A stretch of DNA of 64,000 nucleotides from Rhodospirillaceae bacterium (GTDB lineage Bacteria; Pseudomonadota; Alphaproteobacteria; Dongiales; Dongiaceae), in contig SSEL01000032.1 in NCBI GenBank assembly GCA_008012315.1, forward strand, positions 124,001 through 188,000, given 5' to 3'. Numbering within the stretch: position 1 is the stretch's first letter; each line of letters starts with the position of its first letter. A program made the translations under genes and the position numbers. Below the pieces are notes generated by a model. That model did no database searches. It was not told where the DNA came from and saw only the letters and a program-made list of their open reading frames with translations. Positions 1 through 10,355 of this stretch are shown in pieces.

Positions 1-2
1 AA

Positions 3-1142
3 GTCGGCCGCGAACGTGCCATGTTCGTGCATCTGACCTTGGTGCCCTGGATTCCGGCGGCCGGCGAGTTGAAGACCAAGCCGACCCAGCATTCCGTCAA
101 GGAACTGCAATCGGTCGGCATCCAGCCGGACATCCTGCTTTGCCGCTGCGATCGTGAAATTCCCGCGGATAGCCGGCGCAAGATTGCGCAGTTCTGCAAT
201 CTCCGTCCGTCAGCCGTGATCCAGGCCTTGGATGTCGACACCATCTATGCGGTGCCGCTGGCCTATCATGCCGAAGGCTATGACCGCGAAGTCTGCCGCC
301 ATTTCGGTATCGATGCGCGCGAACCGGATCTCGGCCGCTGGCAGCAGGTGGCCGATCGCATCCGCTCGCCGGAAGGCGAGGTGACCATCGCCGTGGTCGG
401 GAAATACACCTCGTTGCTCGATGCCTATAAATCATTGGCCGAATCCCTGCGGCATGGCGGCATCGCCAACAATGTGAAGGTCAATCTCAACTGGATCGAT
501 TCCGAGGTCTTCGAGCGCGACGATGCCGTGCAGCATCTGGAAAATGTGCATGGCATCCTGGTGCCAGGCGGTTTCGGCGAGCGCGGATCGGAAGGCAAGA
601 TCGCCTCGGCGCGTTTTGCCCGCGAGCGCAAGATCCCCTATTTCGGCATTTGCTTCGGCATGCAGATGGCGGTGATCGAAGCGGCGCGTCACCTGGCCGG
701 GATCAGCAAGGCCGGATCAACCGAATTCGGTCCCTGCGACGAGCCGGTCGTCGGTCTCATGACCGAATGGGTACGCGGCAATAGCCTGGAGAAGCGGGTG
801 GCCGGCGGTGATCTCGGCGGCACCATGCGGCTCGGCGCCTATGACTGCAATCTGGCGGTAGGAAGCCAGGTCGCGGAGATCTATGGCGCCCAGGCGATCA
901 GCGAACGGCACCGCCATCGCTACGAGGTCAATATCAACTACAAGGATCGGCTGGAGAAGGTAGGCTTGCGGTTCTCGGGCATGTCGCCGGACGGTGTCTT
1001 GCCGGAAATCGTCGAAATCCCCGACCATCCATGGTTCATCGGCGTACAATTCCATCCGGAACTGAAATCGCGTCTGTTCGAGCCGCATCCGTTGTTTTCG
1101 TCATTCATCGCAGCGGCCGTGACACAATCGCGTCTGGTGTAA
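3..1142 (+). CDS. pyrG: CTP synthase, 3' part (5' end outside window)
   Basis: CTP synthase makes CTP from UTP, ATP and glutamine in the cytosol. The open frame runs in from the window edge, so about 380 codons of a family that is usually near 540 residues are present. The visible part has the end of the synthetase domain ([15 protein letters not shown], bases 66-110) and a complete class I glutamine amidotransferase domain: oxyanion region PGGFGERG (about 565), nucleophile Cys in GICFGMQ (codon 651-653) and the C-terminal His-Glu in QFHPE (about 1050). The Cys motif has Phe where most relatives have Leu. kdsA follows after 41 bases, a common alphaproteobacterial order. The identity is clear; only the start is missing. 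Confidence 0.97.
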   Translation, partial: VGRERAMFVHLTLVPWIPAAGELKTKPTQHSVKELQSVGIQPDILLCRCDREIPADSRRKIAQFCNLRPSAVIQALDVDTIYAVPLAYHAEGYDREVCRHFGIDAREPDLGRWQQVADRIRSPEGEVTIAVVGKYTSLLDAYKSLAESLRHGGIANNVKVNLNWIDSEVFERDDAVQHLENVHGILVPGGFGERGSEGKIASARFARERKIPYFGICFGMQMAVIEAARHLAGISKAGSTEFGPCDEPVVGLMTEWVRGNSLEKRVAGGDLGGTMRLGAYDCNLAVGSQVAEIYGAQAISERHRHRYEVNINYKDRLEKVGLRFSGMSPDGVLPEIVEIPDHPWFIGVQFHPELKSRLFEPHPLFSSFIAAAVTQSRLV

Positions 1143-1183
1143 CCAGCGCCGCGAGCGGCACGGTCCATGGGATCAGGCATCAG

Positions 1184-2044
1184 ATGAGCACTATTCGGGT
1201 TGCAAATATCGATATCGCCAATCATGCACCCATGGTGATGATTGGCGGCATGAATGTCCTGGAGGAGCGCGATACGGTCTTCCAGGTGGCGGAAGCTTTT
1301 TGCAAGGCCACGCAGCGCATCGGCATGCCCTATATTTTCAAGGCGTCTTTCGACAAGGCGAACCGTTCGTCGATCCACTCGTTTCGCGGGCCCGGCCTCG
1401 ACGAAGGCTTGAAGCTGCTTGGCGAGGTCAAGTCGCGGTTCGGCGTCTCGATCCTGACCGATGTGCATACACCGGAACAGGCAGCGCCGGCTGCGGAAGT
1501 CTGCGACATCATCCAGGTGCCGGCTTTCCTTGCCCGGCAGACCGATCTGATTGCAGCCATGGCGGCGACGAAAGCGGCGATCAATGTCAAGAAGCCGCAA
1601 TTCATGAGCCCGCCGCAGATCAAGAATATCGTCGAGAAGATCCGCGAAGGCGGCAACGAGCGGATTCTGCTGTGCGAGCGCGGTTCCTGCTTCGGCTACG
1701 ACAATCTGGTCGTCGATATGCTGGGCTTCCGCACCATGAAGGCCGTCAGCGGCGATCTGCCGATCATCTTCGATGCGACGCATGCCTTGCAGATGCGCGA
1801 TCCGGCGGCGGAAAAATCCGGTGGCCGACGGGCCCAGATCGCCGAGCTTGCGCGCGCCGGACTGGCGATCGGCATTGCCGGGCTGTTTATCGAAGCGCAT
1901 CCCGATCCGGACAAGGCGAAGTGCGACGGGCCTTGCGCCTTGCCCCTTGCCAAGTTGCCTGCTTTCCTGGAGCAGATGAAAACCTTGGACGACCTCGTCA
2001 AAAGTTTCCGCCCGCTCGATATCGACGGTACGGGACAGGCTTGA
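1184..2044 (+). CDS. kdsA: 3-deoxy-8-phosphooctulonate synthase
   Basis: Condenses phosphoenolpyruvate with arabinose 5-phosphate to make KDO 8-phosphate, the first committed step to the lipopolysaccharide inner-core sugar, so the host has an LPS outer membrane. At 286 residues from ATG 1184 it matches the family length. The frame is open upstream to 1031, but that part would overlap pyrG and has no family character. Family motifs include [10 protein letters not shown] near the N-terminus, [20 protein letters not shown] and the C-terminal [14 protein letters not shown]. Asn24 in GGMNV corresponds to the Asn of the metal-independent class, where metal-dependent enzymes have Cys; this is inferred from alignment by eye. 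Confidence 0.96.
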   Translation: MSTIRVANIDIANHAPMVMIGGMNVLEERDTVFQVAEAFCKATQRIGMPYIFKASFDKANRSSIHSFRGPGLDEGLKLLGEVKSRFGVSILTDVHTPEQAAPAAEVCDIIQVPAFLARQTDLIAAMAATKAAINVKKPQFMSPPQIKNIVEKIREGGNERILLCERGSCFGYDNLVVDMLGFRTMKAVSGDLPIIFDATHALQMRDPAAEKSGGRRAQIAELARAGLAIGIAGLFIEAHPDPDKAKCDGPCALPLAKLPAFLEQMKTLDDLVKSFRPLDIDGTGQA

Positions 2045-2148
2045 GTCAAAAGCCGGAGCAGATGGCAGCTAATGCTGCCCGATCGTCATTGCCACGGACA
2101 GCCGAGCGATCCAGAGTCATCGGATGAACATACCGAGGGAGGTATCCG

Positions 2149-2337
2149 ATGGCGCTCGAAATGCGACCGGCTTGCGAGAAATGCGGCGATAGCCTGCCGC
2201 AGGATGGCGAAGCCTATATCTGCTCCTATGAATGCAGCTTCTGCGCCGATTGTACGCAGGAGATGTCGGGCATTTGCCCCAATTGCAGCGGCGAATTGCT
2301 ACGCCGGCCCAAGCGCCAGTTAAAGGCGACGGCTTAA
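2149..2337 (+). CDS. DUF1272 small cysteine-rich protein
   Basis: A 62-residue protein with a zinc-ribbon-like Cys pattern: CEKC near the N-terminus, then CSYECSFCADC, then CPNC, followed by a basic tail. The opening MALEMRP and the ICSYECSFC core match the DUF1272 family, whose function is unknown to me. ATG 2149 has a good ribosome binding site (GGGAGG at about 2138). It sits between kdsA and a membrane protein in the same direction, but the gaps of about 100 bases on each side do not prove an operon. The Cys pairs suggest binding of one or two zinc ions; that is inference. Confidence 0.85.
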   Translation: MALEMRPACEKCGDSLPQDGEAYICSYECSFCADCTQEMSGICPNCSGELLRRPKRQLKATA

Positions 2338-2431
2338 GCTTCACGAATACTTGCTTTACCGATGCGGGACCTGCGATTGACCCGCTTCCTTTCGCCTTCT
2401 ACCCTGGCGGGAAATCGGGCGAGGGGAGCGG

Positions 2432-3697
2432 ATGAGGAAGGCGCAGGAAACCGTTGCGATCAGCAAGTCCATGGCCCGCCAGGCTCCGGGCCTGGTTTTT
2501 TACGTCTGCCAGCGTTTCATCCAGGATTCATGCCCGTCGATCGCGGCGGCGCTGAGCTATAACTCTTTGCTTGCCCTGGTGCCTTTGCTGGCGATCGGTC
2601 TGGCCATGTTTGCCGCTTTTCCGGCTTTCAGCTCCATTCGCGAAGACATGCTGCAGGCGATATTCGACAATCTGGCGCCCTCGATCGGCGACAGCGTCAA
2701 GCAGTATCTGCAGACTTTCGTCGAGAATGCCGGCAAGACAACGGGCGCCGGCGTCGTCGGTCTGGGCGTGACCTCAATCCTGCTGTTCAATACGATCCAG
2801 ACGGCTTTCGACCGTATCTGGGGCGTGACCCGCAGCCGGACCAATCTCAATCGCCTGATCATTTACTGGGCATTGATCACGCTGGGCCCGATCCTGTTCG
2901 GTGCCAGTTTTTCGATTTCCGGCTATGTCTTCGCGACGGTCAAATCCGTTGGGGTTTACGGGATTTCCACGGGGATGCGCGTCTTAAGCACGCTGATGCC
3001 GTTTCTGCTTGAGACCATCGGATTTGCCGTCTTCTTCAGGCTCATCCCGTCGCGCTACGTTCGGCTTGGCGATGCCGTGACCGGCGCCTTCATCACGGCG
3101 CTTCTGTTCGAGATCCTGAAGCAGAGCTTCGCGCTCTATCTCTATTACGTGCCAACCTATCAGGCTGTTTACGGCGCGATCGCCACCTTGCCGGTCTTTC
3201 TGCTCTGGATGTATCTGGTCTGGCTGATCATCCTGGTCGGCGCCGAAATCACGGCGGCCTTGCCGGAATGGCGTGCCGGCCGGCGAAGTGTCGGCGGCAC
3301 CGTCCGGCGATCCGACACCTTTGCCTTGGCCCTGGGCGTCTTGAGAGTCCTGAGGGGGGCGGCGCAACACGGGACGGGCTTGCGCCTGGTGCAATTGCAG
3401 TCCGATCTGCAGGCCGACCCCAATCGGTTGCTGGCAATCCTCGACAATTTGAAAGATGCCAATATCCTGACCCGCGGCGAAAACGACCGCTGGCATATCA
3501 GCCGCGATCTGCGGAGTCTCACCCTGTTCGATCTCTGCCGTCATCTCGGCCTCATCCTCAGCGATCCCTCCGACAGCCCAACCAAACTTGCTCCCTTGGT
3601 GGCGCATCTGAATGAAGCCGAGCGGGGGATGCTCGGCCAATCGGTCGATGACAGTTTGACGTCGCTCGATCGTGGTTCGGGCTCCAAATCGGGATAG
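2432..3697 (+). CDS. YihY/virulence-factor BrkB family inner membrane protein
   Basis: A 421-residue integral membrane protein of the YihY/BrkB family, once mislabelled ribonuclease BN. The N-terminal region has the family signature around SIAAALSYNSLLALVPLLA (residues 36-54), followed by several hydrophobic segments up to about residue 285 (for example LIIYWALITLGPILFGASF and LPVFLLWMYLVWLIILVGAE). The last 130 residues are soluble and look like a winged-helix-type domain (LVQLQSDLQADPNRLLAIL), a C-terminal extension seen in proteobacterial members. The start at ATG 2432 is preceded by GAGGGG. The transport or envelope role of the family is not settled, so I give none. Confidence 0.88.
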   Translation: MRKAQETVAISKSMARQAPGLVFYVCQRFIQDSCPSIAAALSYNSLLALVPLLAIGLAMFAAFPAFSSIREDMLQAIFDNLAPSIGDSVKQYLQTFVENAGKTTGAGVVGLGVTSILLFNTIQTAFDRIWGVTRSRTNLNRLIIYWALITLGPILFGASFSISGYVFATVKSVGVYGISTGMRVLSTLMPFLLETIGFAVFFRLIPSRYVRLGDAVTGAFITALLFEILKQSFALYLYYVPTYQAVYGAIATLPVFLLWMYLVWLIILVGAEITAALPEWRAGRRSVGGTVRRSDTFALALGVLRVLRGAAQHGTGLRLVQLQSDLQADPNRLLAILDNLKDANILTRGENDRWHISRDLRSLTLFDLCRHLGLILSDPSDSPTKLAPLVAHLNEAERGMLGQSVDDSLTSLDRGSGSKSG

Positions 3698-3740
3698 TAG
3701 CGGCCAACCGACCTCGCTATAAAAGTCAGCCTAACCGTAA

Positions 3741-5048
<1,308 letters not shown>

Positions 5049-5132
5049 AAAATCACTCGATCAACACGATTTTACGTGCCCGATTCGCTTTTGAGTTGAC
5101 GCCTGGAATCGAGATGTGATTCCGTATTTTTC

Positions 5133-5486
5133 ATGGATCTACGTCGCGAATTCAGGCGCCGCTCGCGCCAAGTGCTCTGTCAGCTGCTTGGTGCATGCAT
5201 AGCGGGGTATTTTGTCTATCACGCGGTACAAGGCGACCGCGGGGTAATTGCCTGGATTCAAGTCAATCAACGTCTGGCGCAGGCGCAGGCCGATCTCGAT
5301 CGCACCAACGAAGAGCGCGGGGCGCTGGAGCAGCGCGTCGCTCTCTTGAGCAACAGCAGCCTCGATCTCGACATGCTGGAAGAACGGGCCCGGGTGATGC
5401 TCAATTTCAGTCATCCGGATGACCTGGTGATTTTCCTCAATGACCCGGCAAACAAGGCGTCCCAGGCGCCCAAATCAGTAAATTAA
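5133..5486 (+). CDS. ftsB: FtsB/DivIC-family septum formation initiator
   Basis: A 117-residue bitopic membrane protein: a short basic cytosolic N-terminus (RREFRRRSRQ), one transmembrane helix (about residues 13-33), then a coiled coil (about 45-75, LAQAQADLDRTNEERGALEQ) and a short C-terminal tail with DLDMLEERARVMLNF, the typical end of DivIC/FtsB domains. FtsB forms a complex with FtsL and FtsQ in the cell-division machinery. The position right after eno is conserved in many proteobacteria and supports the name. An AT-rich hairpin followed by a T run closes the gene. Confidence 0.88.
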   Translation: MDLRREFRRRSRQVLCQLLGACIAGYFVYHAVQGDRGVIAWIQVNQRLAQAQADLDRTNEERGALEQRVALLSNSSLDLDMLEERARVMLNFSHPDDLVIFLNDPANKASQAPKSVN

Positions 5487-5503
5487 CGCATATCAAGTTA
5501 ATC

Positions 5504-5532
5504 GAAACAAAATCCTTTTGTTTCAGTTTTTT
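5504..5532 (+). terminator. Intrinsic terminator after ftsB
   Basis: A perfect 9-bp inverted repeat (GAAACAAAA / TTTTGTTTC, loop TCC) is followed after two bases by six T residues. The stem has few G-C pairs, so efficiency is uncertain, but the geometry is right and it lies just 18 bases after the ftsB stop and before the pdh promoter. Confidence 0.6.
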
Positions 5533-5540
5533 AACCGTCC

Positions 5541-5568
5541 TTGATTTTACGGTCTACCTACCCATAAT
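5541..5568 (+). promoter_or_regulatory. Probable sigma-70-type promoter of the pdh operon
   Basis: TTGATT (5541-5546) and CATAAT (5563-5568) are separated by 16 bases, each close to the -35 and -10 consensus. Transcription would begin near 5575, leaving a leader of about 115 bases before pdhA. The element sits between the ftsB terminator and the large hairpin at 5572-5618. Confidence 0.55.
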
Positions 5569-5571
5569 ACA

Positions 5572-5618
5572 GATGCAATCGATCGATGGGATGCAAAGTC
5601 CCAGTTCGATCATGCATC
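5572..5618 (+). promoter_or_regulatory. Three-tier hairpin at the 5' end of the pdh leader
   Basis: Three consecutive helices are stacked in one stem: GATGCA (5572-5577) with TGCATC (5613-5618), GATCGA (5581-5586) with TCGATC (5606-5611), and TGGGA (5587-5591) with TCCCA (5599-5603). They close a 7-base loop and have small internal bulges. It overlaps the predicted start of transcription. It may be an mRNA-stabilising 5' stem, an RNA switch, or a palindromic operator in DNA. Confidence 0.5.
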
Positions 5619-5690
5619 TAAAAAGACCGCGTCGATAGACCACCGCAATTCGTTTCGCAGACCACCATCATCATTTCGAAGGGGAGGTTC

Positions 5691-6716
5691 ATGGCAAAGG
5701 CAACTCAAGCTAAGGCCGGTGCAACGCGCGCCGCCCGCGGCAAGGATTCGTCGGCCACCTCGGAAGAGCTCATCGCCTATTATCGTGACATGTTGTTGAT
5801 CCGCCGCTTTGAGGAGAAGGCGGGCCAATTGTATGGCATGGGTCTGATCGGTGGTTTCTGCCATCTCTATATCGGCCAGGAGGCCGTCGTCGTCGGCATG
5901 CAGGCGGTGGCCGAGGAAGGCGACAGCATCATCACCAGCTATCGCGACCACGGCCATATGCTGGCTTGCGGGATGGACCCGAAGGGGGTCATGGCGGAAC
6001 TGACCGGCCGGCGCGGCGGCTATTCCAAGGGCAAGGGCGGCTCGATGCATATGTTCAGCCGCGAAAAGGGTTTCTTCGGCGGCCACGGGATCGTCGGCGC
6101 CCAGGTGCCTCTGGGAACGGGCCTGGCTTTCGGCCATCATTATCGCGGCGACGGGAAGGTTTGCATGACCTATCTCGGCGACGGCGCGGTCAACCAGGGG
6201 CAGGTCTATGAGGCTTTCAATATCGCCTCGCTGTGGAAGCTGCCCGTCGTCTACATCATCGAAAACAACAAATACGCCATGGGCACCAGCCAGCAGCGCT
6301 CCTCAGCCGGCACCGAATTGTGCAAGCGCGGCGTGGCCTATGACATCCCCGGCGTCCAGGTGGACGGAATGGATGTGCTCAAGGTGCGTGAAGCCGGCGA
6401 GATGGCCATCGCCCATGCCCGCGCCGGCAACGGGCCCTACATCCTGGAAATGATGACCTATCGCTATCGCGGCCATTCGATGTCCGATCCGGCCAAGTAT
6501 CGCAGCAAGGAAGAAGTTGCGAAGATGCGCCAGGAACATGATCCGATCGATCATCTGCGGGACCGTCTCCTGACAGGCAACCATACCGATGAAGCTGCCT
6601 TGAAGAGTATCGACAAGGAGATCAAGGAGGTCGTCTCCACCGCCACCGAATTCGCCCAGAGCAGCCAGGAGCCAGATCCGGCCGAGCTCTACACCGATGT
6701 TCTGATCGAGGCCTGA
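5691..6716 (+). CDS. pdhA: Pyruvate dehydrogenase E1 component, alpha subunit
   Basis: Thiamine-diphosphate-dependent decarboxylase subunit of the pyruvate dehydrogenase complex, working as an alpha2beta2 tetramer with PdhB. At 341 residues it has normal length. The thiamine diphosphate motif runs from [15 protein letters not shown] to [27 protein letters not shown] is the C-terminal loop typical of the alpha subunit, and [12 protein letters not shown] and KGGSMHMF are also family-typical. The start ATG 5691 follows the strong ribosome binding site GGGGAGG. The first 20 residues are Ala/Lys/Arg-rich and probably flexible. pdhB follows after 14 bases in the same operon. Confidence 0.97.
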   Translation: MAKATQAKAGATRAARGKDSSATSEELIAYYRDMLLIRRFEEKAGQLYGMGLIGGFCHLYIGQEAVVVGMQAVAEEGDSIITSYRDHGHMLACGMDPKGVMAELTGRRGGYSKGKGGSMHMFSREKGFFGGHGIVGAQVPLGTGLAFGHHYRGDGKVCMTYLGDGAVNQGQVYEAFNIASLWKLPVVYIIENNKYAMGTSQQRSSAGTELCKRGVAYDIPGVQVDGMDVLKVREAGEMAIAHARAGNGPYILEMMTYRYRGHSMSDPAKYRSKEEVAKMRQEHDPIDHLRDRLLTGNHTDEAALKSIDKEIKEVVSTATEFAQSSQEPDPAELYTDVLIEA

Positions 6717-6730
6717 GAGGGATACATATC

Positions 6731-8140
6731 ATGGCGATCGATATTTTGATGCCCGCTCTCTCCCCGACCATGACCGAAGGCAAATTGGCCAAATGGCTGA
6801 AATCGCCCGGCGATCAGGTCAAAGCCGGCGACATCCTGGCGGAGATCGAAACCGATAAGGCCACCATGGAAGTGGAGGCCGTGGATGAAGGCGTTCTCGA
6901 CCGCATCCTGGTCGATGCCGGTACCGATAATGTCGCGGTCAATAGCGTGATCGCTGTTCTGCGCGGTGAAGACGAGGCGGCCGGCGCTGAGCCCGCGAAG
7001 AAGACGGATGGTGCTGCGGCGCCAGCACCGCAGGCACAGGCAGAAGCGCAAGAAGCAAAGGCGCCCGAAACAAAAGCGCCGGAACCCAAGCCTGCCGAAC
7101 CGAAAGCAGTTGCGCCGAAGGCGGCACCGATCCCCATGGAAGCGGATTACACAGGGCCGACCGTGACGCAGACGGTTCGCGAAGCCCTGCGGGACGCCAT
7201 GGCGGAGGAAATGCGCCGTGATGAAAACGTCTTCCTGATGGGCGAGGAAGTCGCCGAATATCAAGGGGCCTATAAAGTCAGCCAGGGCCTGCTGGAGGAA
7301 TTCGGCTCGCGCCGTGTCATCGATACGCCGATCACCGAGCATGGCTTTACCGGTATTGGCGTCGGTGCTGCTTTCAGTGGATTGCGCCCGATCGTCGAAT
7401 TCATGACCTTCAACTTCGCCATGCAGGCGATCGACCAGATCATCAATTCGGCGTCCAAGACGCTTTACATGTCCGGCGGCCAGCTCGGCTGCCCGATCGT
7501 CTTCCGCGGCCCCAACGGTGCCGCGGCGCGCGTGGCCGCGCAGCATTCACAATGCTATGCCAGCTGGTATGCCCATTGCCCCGGTCTGAAGGTTGTGGCG
7601 CCCTGGTCCGCGGCGGATGCAAAGGGTCTGTTGAAATCGGCGATCCGCGATCCCAATCCGGTGGTCTTCCTGGAAAACGAGATCATGTATGGCCAGAGTT
7701 TCGAAGTGCCGAGCGATCCCAACTGGATCGTGCCAATCGGCAAGGCCAGGGTCGTGCGCCCGGGCAAGGATGTGACGATCACCGCTTTTTCCCGCATGGT
7801 CAGCGTTGCCTTGACGGCGGCGGAAGATCTGGCGAAGGAAGGCATCGAGGCGGAAGTCATCGATTTGCGGACCATCCGCCCATTGGATGTGGAAACCATC
7901 GTCGCGTCAGTCCAGAAGACCAACCGTTTGGTCACGCTGGAAGAAGGATGGCCTTTCGCCGGTATCGGGTCGGAGCTGTCGGCGGTGATGATGGAAAGCG
8001 CTTTCGATTGGCTGGACGCGCCGGTGGCGCGTGTCGCCGGTATCGACGTTCCCATGCCCTATGCCGCCAATCTGGAAAAGATGGCGCTGCCGCAGCCGCA
8101 AACGGTGGTCGAAGCAGCTAAACGCGTCTGTTATCGCTGA
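6731..8140 (+). CDS. pdhB: Pyruvate dehydrogenase E1 component, beta subunit with N-terminal lipoyl domain
   Basis: E1-beta subunit that completes the active site with PdhA. Residues 1-80 are a biotinyl/lipoyl domain with the lipoylation site [10 protein letters not shown] (Lys43). Residues of about 85-135 are an Ala/Pro/Lys/Glu-rich flexible linker. From about residue 140 a standard E1-beta domain follows ([56 protein letters not shown]). The fused lipoyl domain makes it about 130 residues longer than a plain E1-beta and is known from alphaproteobacteria. The lipoyl domain is closely similar to that of the following pdhC, presumably by duplication. Confidence 0.97.
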   Translation: MAIDILMPALSPTMTEGKLAKWLKSPGDQVKAGDILAEIETDKATMEVEAVDEGVLDRILVDAGTDNVAVNSVIAVLRGEDEAAGAEPAKKTDGAAAPAPQAQAEAQEAKAPETKAPEPKPAEPKAVAPKAAPIPMEADYTGPTVTQTVREALRDAMAEEMRRDENVFLMGEEVAEYQGAYKVSQGLLEEFGSRRVIDTPITEHGFTGIGVGAAFSGLRPIVEFMTFNFAMQAIDQIINSASKTLYMSGGQLGCPIVFRGPNGAAARVAAQHSQCYASWYAHCPGLKVVAPWSAADAKGLLKSAIRDPNPVVFLENEIMYGQSFEVPSDPNWIVPIGKARVVRPGKDVTITAFSRMVSVALTAAEDLAKEGIEAEVIDLRTIRPLDVETIVASVQKTNRLVTLEEGWPFAGIGSELSAVMMESAFDWLDAPVARVAGIDVPMPYAANLEKMALPQPQTVVEAAKRVCYR

Positions 8141-8169
8141 ACAAGCGGACAATAGGAGGAGGCTATATC

Positions 8170-9498
8170 ATGCCGATCAATATCCTGATGCCCGCTCTGT
8201 CGCCGACGATGACGGAAGGTAATCTGGCCAAATGGTTGAAGAACGAAGGCGATGAGGTCAAGGCCGGCGACGTGATCGCCGAGATCGAGACCGACAAGGC
8301 GACGATGGAAGTCGAAGCGGCCGATGAAGGCCGCATTGGCAAAATCCTGGTGCCGGCCGGCTCCGAAGGCGTCAAGGTGAATGACGTCATCGCCGTTCTG
8401 CTGGAAGAAGGCGAAGACGCCGGCACCATCGGCAAGGATGCACCGGCGCCGAAGCCGGCGGAACAACCGAAGATCGAAGCAAAGCCGGCGGAGCCAAAGG
8501 CCGAAAGCACACCGGCCCCTCAAGCAGCGCCTGCACCGATGCCACCGGCACCCAAGGCGCCGGCAAAAACCGAGAGCGCTGCAAAGGGTGAGCGTATCTT
8601 TGCGAGTCCGCTGGCCCGGCGCATCGCGGCGGAAAAGGGGATCGATCTCGCGGGCATCGCCGGATCGGGGCCGCATGGCCGCATCATCCGGCATGATGTC
8701 GAAGAAGCTGTTGGCAAAGGTGGCGCCGCAAAACCGGCAGCAGGCGCCGCTGCCGGGGCGAAGGCACCGGCCATTCCCGGCACACAGGGTTTCGGCGAAG
8801 GGGCTTTCGATCTCGTTCCGCACACCAATATGCGCAAGACGATCGCGCGGCGCTTGCAGGAATCCAAGCAATTCGTGCCGCATTTCTATCTGACGGTGGA
8901 TTGCGAGATCGATCGCCTGCTGGAACTGCGCGAAGAGATCAATGCGGCATCGCCGGCCGAAGGCGAGGGCGCCTATAAGCTGTCGGTCAACGATTTCTTG
9001 ATCAAGGCCTGCGCTGTTGCCTTGAAGAAAGTGCCGGCCGCCAATGCGTCTTGGAGCGATGACGGCCTCAAGATGTACAAGACGGCGGATATCTCCGTGG
9101 CGGTCGCCATTCCCGGCGGACTTGTGACGCCGATTATCCGCGAGGCCGAAAGCAAAAGCCTGACGGAGATTTCGTCGGAAATGAAGTCCCTGGCGAAGAA
9201 AGCCAAGGACGGCAAGCTGAAACCGGAAGATTACACCGGCGGCAGCTTCTCGCTGTCCAATCTCGGCATGTATGGCATCAAGGAGTTCAGTGCCATCATC
9301 AATCCGCCGCAGGCTTGCATTTTGTCGGTCGGCGCCGGCGAGGAACGCCCCGTTGTTCGCGATGGTAAGATCGCCATTGCGACGGTCATGAGCATCACGC
9401 TATCGGTCGATCACCGGGCCGTGGATGGCGCGCTTGGCGCCGAATATATGGCAGCGTTGAAGCGGTTGATCGAAAAACCGCTCGGCATGCTGGTTTGA
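8170..9498 (+). CDS. pdhC: Dihydrolipoamide acetyltransferase (E2) of pyruvate dehydrogenase
   Basis: Core of the complex; transfers the acetyl group from lipoamide to coenzyme A. 442 residues: lipoyl domain 1-80 (Lys43 in [10 protein letters not shown]), Ala/Pro-rich linker to about 140, peripheral-subunit-binding domain (ASPLARRIAAEKGIDLAGI, then GSGPHGRIIRHDV), a second linker, and the catalytic domain. The catalytic domain ends in SVDHRAVDGALGAEYM, with the active-site His and Asp. The start follows GGAGGA. The two small membrane-anchored genes downstream separate it from lpd, which is unusual for a pdh operon. Confidence 0.97.
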   Translation: MPINILMPALSPTMTEGNLAKWLKNEGDEVKAGDVIAEIETDKATMEVEAADEGRIGKILVPAGSEGVKVNDVIAVLLEEGEDAGTIGKDAPAPKPAEQPKIEAKPAEPKAESTPAPQAAPAPMPPAPKAPAKTESAAKGERIFASPLARRIAAEKGIDLAGIAGSGPHGRIIRHDVEEAVGKGGAAKPAAGAAAGAKAPAIPGTQGFGEGAFDLVPHTNMRKTIARRLQESKQFVPHFYLTVDCEIDRLLELREEINAASPAEGEGAYKLSVNDFLIKACAVALKKVPAANASWSDDGLKMYKTADISVAVAIPGGLVTPIIREAESKSLTEISSEMKSLAKKAKDGKLKPEDYTGGSFSLSNLGMYGIKEFSAIINPPQACILSVGAGEERPVVRDGKIAIATVMSITLSVDHRAVDGALGAEYMAALKRLIEKPLGMLV

Positions 9499-9549
9499 GA
9501 TGACGCTGCGGGGCGTTTCGATTAGGCAAATGTCAGCCGGAGGGCAGCG

Positions 9550-9918
9550 ATGACGCGGCGTGGTTGGACCTTGCTGATCGTCGCGCTCGTCGCCGTCGGC
9601 CTCGTGGCGATTTATCTTTTGTCGATGCAGCGGCAGGCTGCCGTTGATCCTGCGCGCTTCAAGGATGTCTTCGTTGAAAACTGCCTGAAGCAGGCGAATG
9701 ACGCTGCCCAGCAGCAGAACAAGCCGTTCAACGAAGAGCAAAAGCAGATGCTGCAGCAGGTCTGTAATTGCGGCGCGACGCGGAGTTCGTCCGTCTTGAC
9801 GGCGGCCGATCACAACGCCTTCCTGGCCAATCCGGCCGACCCGGCGATGCTCGACAAGATCAAGCCTATCCTTGAGGCCTGTGCCAAGGACCCTCAGGGA
9901 TCGGGTACGGCACCGTGA
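9550..9918 (+). CDS. Small membrane-anchored protein with CxC motif, paralogue of next gene
   Basis: A 122-residue protein of unknown function. Residues 1-25 hold a basic start (MTRRGW) and one hydrophobic helix, so it is probably anchored in the inner membrane with the rest in the periplasm. The soluble part has four Cys: one in VENCLKQ, two in QVCNCGA and one in LEACAKD. The next gene shows the same arrangement, so the two look like diverged copies. ATG 9550 is preceded by GGAGGG. It lies between pdhC and lpd in the same direction and is probably cotranscribed. The paired Cys could bind metal or heme-like ligands or form disulfides; this is inference. Confidence 0.75.
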   Translation: MTRRGWTLLIVALVAVGLVAIYLLSMQRQAAVDPARFKDVFVENCLKQANDAAQQQNKPFNEEQKQMLQQVCNCGATRSSSVLTAADHNAFLANPADPAMLDKIKPILEACAKDPQGSGTAP

Positions 9919-9940
9919 CCGGCTGAGCGGATCTCGGGCG

Positions 9941-10309
9941 ATGCGCAGATTCTTTCTCGTCCTCATAGCAGTCATCGTCGTGACGGCGGCGATCGTCATC
10001 GGCGCGATCATCTGGACGATTGGCCAGCTAGACGATCCGGCGAGCCGCCCCAGCCTGGCCTTCAAGGCGCGTTTTGCCGAAGGTTGCGTGAAGACCGCGA
10101 CGGAAAGCGGGCAGGCGGGTGGCAATCAACTGAGCGATCAACAGCGCAACGACTTGGCATCGGTCTGCGATTGCGCGGCGGAATATGTGCGCCAGGACAT
10201 TGCCGAAACCGGCGTGACTGGCACCTTGCATATGCTGATGATTGAAGGCCCGAAGGCGAAATTGCTGCGCGCCTTGGATAGTTGCCAAACCACCCCTTCT
10301 GCGCCCTGA
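9941..10309 (+). CDS. Small membrane-anchored protein with CxC motif, paralogue of previous gene
   Basis: A 122-residue protein of unknown function, exactly as long as its upstream neighbour. I chose ATG 9941 (MRRFFLVLIAVIVV) because it gives a basic start and a membrane helix (about 3-27); the frame stays open upstream to 9872, but there it would overlap the previous gene. The soluble part repeats the Cys pattern of the neighbour: one in AEGCVKT, two in SVCDCAA and one near the C-terminus in LDSCQT. The phrase LSDQQRNDLASVC matches NEEQKQMLQQVC of the partner. Likely product of a tandem duplication inside the pdh operon. Confidence 0.72.
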   Translation: MRRFFLVLIAVIVVTAAIVIGAIIWTIGQLDDPASRPSLAFKARFAEGCVKTATESGQAGGNQLSDQQRNDLASVCDCAAEYVRQDIAETGVTGTLHMLMIEGPKAKLLRALDSCQTTPSAP

Positions 10310-10355
10310 GGCGCGACGATAGAACCCGCAAGTCTTTGACGGGAAGGAGTTGATG

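Noticed and set aside
1031-1183. Upstream extension of kdsA into pyrG
   Set aside because: KdsA proteins begin near residue 1 of the ATG 1184 start; the extension overlaps the conserved pyrG C-terminus in another frame.
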